The notes below the pieces were generated by a model. It saw only the letters and a program-made list of their open reading frames with translations, had not been told where the DNA came from and ran no database searches. Shown one piece after another: positions 61,501 through 64,000 of a stretch of DNA of 64,000 bases (positions are counted from its first letter, which is position 1; every line of letters starts with the position of its first letter). This stretch comes from Bacteroidales bacterium UBA4814. GTDB taxonomy: Bacteria > Bacteroidota > Bacteroidia > Bacteroidales > UBA7960. The translations under genes were made by a program, and so were the position numbers. The stretch lies in contig DHFW01000052.1 of assembly GCA_002402465.1 (NCBI GenBank), positions 515 to 64,514 of the forward strand. Reading direction: 5' to 3'.

Positions 61501-62520
61501 ATGAAGAATTTTCTTTTTTCGGCTTTTTTCCTTGTTTCTGGAGCAACTTCTGTTCAGTCTGCCCCGTTCTTTTCAGATATAATTGCTGACAGCTGTGCGG
61601 ATGCTGAAACGGAGCAAGTTTTCGTAACTGACCTGCTTTCGCAGCCTTTGTTTGCGGCTTCAAATACAAACTACTCGCCGTTGGTAAAACGTCGAGCGAG
61701 CGACAAGCGGCCGCCTTCTGAGGCCAGCAAAAGGAGCCAGTCGAGGCGGCACTCCAGAAACCGGACACAATCATACAGCCCGCCCGAATCGGCAAGCCTA
61801 AATGCCGGCAGCCTGGGCAGCGACCGCCGCACACCTACACCCAGCAGAGTTAACCAAACCCGGGGGCAGGCCCGCCAACCCCTGCAAATGTCAGAAAGAG
61901 ACCGTTACTTTGGCGTGGGTAGCCGCGAAATGGGTTTTTCCGTGGGAACAGCTCATTCGTTTACCGACCTGCAGGGAAGCAAAGGCCTTGGGTTGGGAGA
62001 ATCAATAAACTTCCAGGTAAACAACCCGGGATTTACTTTTGGGGTCTATTCAAAATTCAGAATGGTAGAATGGTTTGGACTGAGCCTGGGCTTCGATTAC
62101 GCAAGGCTCTCCGGAAAAGACGAAAACCTGCTTGATGGTTTTGAAAACTATTCGTTCGAAAATAATCTGCTGGAGTTTAATGCCCGCATTGCGTTTTATC
62201 TGCCCTTGGCTACCAAAAGCACTTTTGATATTTACGGTTTTGCTGGCCTGGCTTTATTTGCCAATAATCTGAAGCTAATGAACGCCGAAGGCTTGGAAGA
62301 GCAGCCCATTGAGGAGTTCAGGGTGTTGCAGCCTGCCATTCCTTTTGGCGTAGGCCTTTCGTGGCTGGCAGGGTATCGCACCGTGATCGGTTATGAGTTT
62401 GGATACCGCTATACCGCCTTTAACCTGCTCGACGGGGTTGAGCCTGCCGATACCCGTTATGATGGCTATTTGTTTAATGCAATTCGCATAGGTTTTATTC
62501 TGAAGCCCAGGGGCCGATAG
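61501..62520 (+). CDS. DUF6089-like outer-membrane barrel protein (second of tandem pair)
   Basis: 339 residues. A signal peptide (FSAFFLVSGATSVQS) is followed by a Ser/Arg-rich low-complexity stretch (about 55-125, KRRASDKRPPSEASKRSQSR), absent in the first copy. The barrel (MGFSVGTAHSFTDLQG, GFTFGVYSKFRMVEWFGLSLGFDYA, VLQPAIPFGVGLSW, FNAIRIGFILKPRGR) is homologous to it. The 18-base gap implies co-transcription. The extra basic region could bind nucleic acid or acidic polymers; that is speculative. Confidence 0.78.
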   Translation: MKNFLFSAFFLVSGATSVQSAPFFSDIIADSCADAETEQVFVTDLLSQPLFAASNTNYSPLVKRRASDKRPPSEASKRSQSRRHSRNRTQSYSPPESASLNAGSLGSDRRTPTPSRVNQTRGQARQPLQMSERDRYFGVGSREMGFSVGTAHSFTDLQGSKGLGLGESINFQVNNPGFTFGVYSKFRMVEWFGLSLGFDYARLSGKDENLLDGFENYSFENNLLEFNARIAFYLPLATKSTFDIYGFAGLALFANNLKLMNAEGLEEQPIEEFRVLQPAIPFGVGLSWLAGYRTVIGYEFGYRYTAFNLLDGVEPADTRYDGYLFNAIRIGFILKPRGR

Positions 62521-62616
62521 ATGTTCGGGGCTTTAACAAATATTAATATATTTTTGTGGGATAATTATTTTAATTTTGCGCAAAAATAATTCCACAAATT
62601 TGAAACAGAACTTGCC

Positions 62617-63558
62617 ATGAGTGAAAACAATGAACTGATAAAATGCCTGATCATTGGCAGCGGACCTGCCGGATATACAGCTGCCATTTATGCCGCCAGG
62701 GCCGATTTGAAACCAGTAGTTTACCAGGGCTTACAACCAGGCGGTCAGCTGACCATTACTACTGAAGTGGATAACTACCCTGGTTATCCTGAAGGGGTGC
62801 AGGGCCCGCAAATGATGGAAGATTTCCGCAAACAAGCCGAGCGTTTTGGAACGGATATCCGCTGGGGTATGGCTACTGCAGTCGACCTATTGCAAAGGCC
62901 TTTTAAGGTAACCATCGACGAGACCAACGATGTTTATGCGCAAACCCTGATTATTGCCACAGGGGCCACCGCCCGCTGGCTTGGTCTTGAATCGGAGAAG
63001 AAATTTAACGGTTTTGGGGTGTCGGCATGCGCTACTTGCGACGGCTTCTTTTACAAGGGCATGAATGTGGCAGTGGTTGGGGGTGGCGACACCGCCTGCG
63101 AAGAGGCTTCTTACCTCTCTAAGCTGGCCAAAAAGGTTTACCTGATTCACCGCCGCGACGAGCTGCGCGCATCCAAGGCCATGCAGCATCGCGTTATGAA
63201 AACCCCAAATATTGAAATAATTTGGGATACGGTTCCCGTGGAAATCGTGGGCGATAAGACGGTAAACGGGGTTATTTTAAAAAATGTAAAAACCAACGAA
63301 GAAAGTCGCCTCGACATTGAAGGCTTTTTTGTGGCCATTGGTCATAAACCCAATAGCGAACTATTTAAAGGGCAACTCGATATGGACGAAAACGGCTACC
63401 TGATAACCAAGCCCGATAGCACACAGACAAAGGTGCCCGGGGTTTTTGCTGCCGGCGATATTCAGGATCACGTTTATCGGCAAGCAGTTACCGCTGCAGG
63501 CTCAGGTTGCATGGCCGCCATTGAGGCGGAGCGTTTTCTGGCCGACCAGGAAAACTAA
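62617..63558 (+). CDS. trxB: Thioredoxin-disulfide reductase
   Basis: 313 residues. The FAD loop GSGPAGYTAAIYAAR, redox-active CATC (SACATCDGFF), NADPH loop VVGGGDTACEEA and C-terminal GDIQDHVYRQAVTAAGSG are present. It reduces thioredoxin with NADPH. Two candidate -7 boxes (TATTTTTG at 62549 and TAATTTTG at 62571) lie upstream. A terminator follows at 63568. Confidence 0.96.
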   Translation: MSENNELIKCLIIGSGPAGYTAAIYAARADLKPVVYQGLQPGGQLTITTEVDNYPGYPEGVQGPQMMEDFRKQAERFGTDIRWGMATAVDLLQRPFKVTIDETNDVYAQTLIIATGATARWLGLESEKKFNGFGVSACATCDGFFYKGMNVAVVGGGDTACEEASYLSKLAKKVYLIHRRDELRASKAMQHRVMKTPNIEIIWDTVPVEIVGDKTVNGVILKNVKTNEESRLDIEGFFVAIGHKPNSELFKGQLDMDENGYLITKPDSTQTKVPGVFAAGDIQDHVYRQAVTAAGSGCMAAIEAERFLADQEN

Positions 63559-63567
63559 CAGCATTTC

Positions 63568-63599
63568 AAACCCCGGATAATTTTTTCCCGGGGTTTTTT
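63568..63599 (+). terminator. Rho-independent terminator of trxB
   Basis: AAACCCCGG pairs with CCGGGGTTT across about 11 nt, followed by six T, just behind the stop. Confidence 0.85.
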
Positions 63600-63696
63600 G
63601 TGGGTTAGCTCTGACAATAATTTCTTTAACTCGAAAAATTATCTGATATTTGATGTTGTTTTTTCAACATCCATATCCCCACAATCTGCCCGGAAA

Positions 63697-64000
63697 ATGA
63701 ATGTTTACGCTTTATTGTCATTCGTAAGCTTCTTGGTTTTTTTCCAGGTTTTGATTATCGCTCATTTGCTATTAAAGCCATCAAAAATCAAATGGGCCTT
63801 TTTATTGTTTTCTCTTTCCTTTTCCATTTTCTCCTTTTTTAACTTTCTGCAGCTTACCACAACCGACCTGGGCCTGATTTACAGACTGGATCGACTGGCC
63901 GCTTTGGGATGGTTTAGTTTCCCGCTTTTTTCGGCTTTGCTGATCTATCGCATCTGCAACAAAAAGGAAAAATTTATCGATTATATCCTCTGGTTTTTAC
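63697..64000 (+). CDS. Membrane protein, possibly a sensor histidine kinase (cut by window end)
   Basis: An ATG at 63697 opens a frame with no stop through the last base. The visible 101 residues contain three hydrophobic helices (about 4-24, 31-52, 69-87). The segment YRLDRLAALGWFSFPLFSALLIYR resembles the N-terminal 7-transmembrane sensor region of some histidine kinases. The catalytic part, if any, lies outside. The call is tentative. Confidence 0.45.
   Translation, partial: MNVYALLSFVSFLVFFQVLIIAHLLLKPSKIKWAFLLFSLSFSIFSFFNFLQLTTTDLGLIYRLDRLAALGWFSFPLFSALLIYRICNKKEKFIDYILWFL

Overview
The window reads as chromosome of a member of the phylum Bacteroidota, most likely the Bacteroidales or a close relative. 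Several promoters fit the Bacteroidota pattern TTTG-N19-TAnnTTTG: at rpsO, at tRNA-Cys, before a DoxX-like gene and before a candidate small RNA. The primary-type sigma factors are short, ribosome-binding sites are weak, and families typical of the phylum occur (DUF5606, DUF4382, DUF5916, N-terminal-CBM9 barrels, lipoproteins beginning C-Q-K-D). Most of the window is core genome; accessory material is limited to an IS4-like transposase end at the left edge, a methyltransferase/nuclease-like pair, and two decayed genes.

Layout. 1-2.1 kb: IS remnant, GlsB-type membrane protein and a lipoprotein. 2.2-10.7 kb (minus): M14 carboxypeptidase, DUF2279 protein, phosphohexomutase, mltG, GNAT, dapF and an anchored unknown; this is an envelope and peptidoglycan cluster. 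11-15.4 kb (plus): Do-like protease, primary-type sigma factor, 5'-nucleotidase-like phosphoesterase. 15.4-31.7 kb (mostly minus): aspartyl protease with a homopolymer frameshift, pyrD, DUF5606, MsbA-like exporter, purB, yidC, pyrG, PsiE-like protein, rpe, a second sigma-70 paralogue, pnp and rpsO. 31.9-41 kb: nitroreductase, SGNH esterase, amidohydrolase, DUF5916 protein, beta-lactamase-family pseudogene, two cupins, BFD-like ferredoxin and an alginate-export-type porin. 41.1-44.3 kb: hcp, a ferredoxin protein and an Rrf2 regulator behind a perfect 30-bp palindrome, probably a nitrosative-stress unit. 44.5-48.5 kb: tRNA-Thr, ferritin, candidate structured RNA, TrpB-like enzyme, tRNA-editing protein, GNAT remnant and tag.

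48.5-52.3 kb is a minus-strand cluster built round an ECF sigma factor: two lipoproteins, the sigma factor, a small protein, and a membrane-anchored protein with a barrel-like C-terminus. 52.4-53.9 kb holds a DNA methyltransferase convergent with a PD-(D/E)XK-like protein. 54-56.5 kb holds tRNA-Gln directly behind glnS, then folB and tRNA-Cys. The right end has an OsmC protein, an LVIVD-type lipoprotein sharing its C-terminal domain with the lipoprotein at 1.2 kb, a serpin, two tandem outer-membrane barrel paralogues, trxB and the start of a membrane protein cut by the window edge.

Most functions here are housekeeping. The features least explained by known biology are the shared lipoprotein C-terminal domain, the ECF cluster, the methyltransferase/nuclease-like pair, the structured RNA at 45.4 kb and the Rrf2 palindrome. 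All calls rest on reading the sequence; no database search was run.
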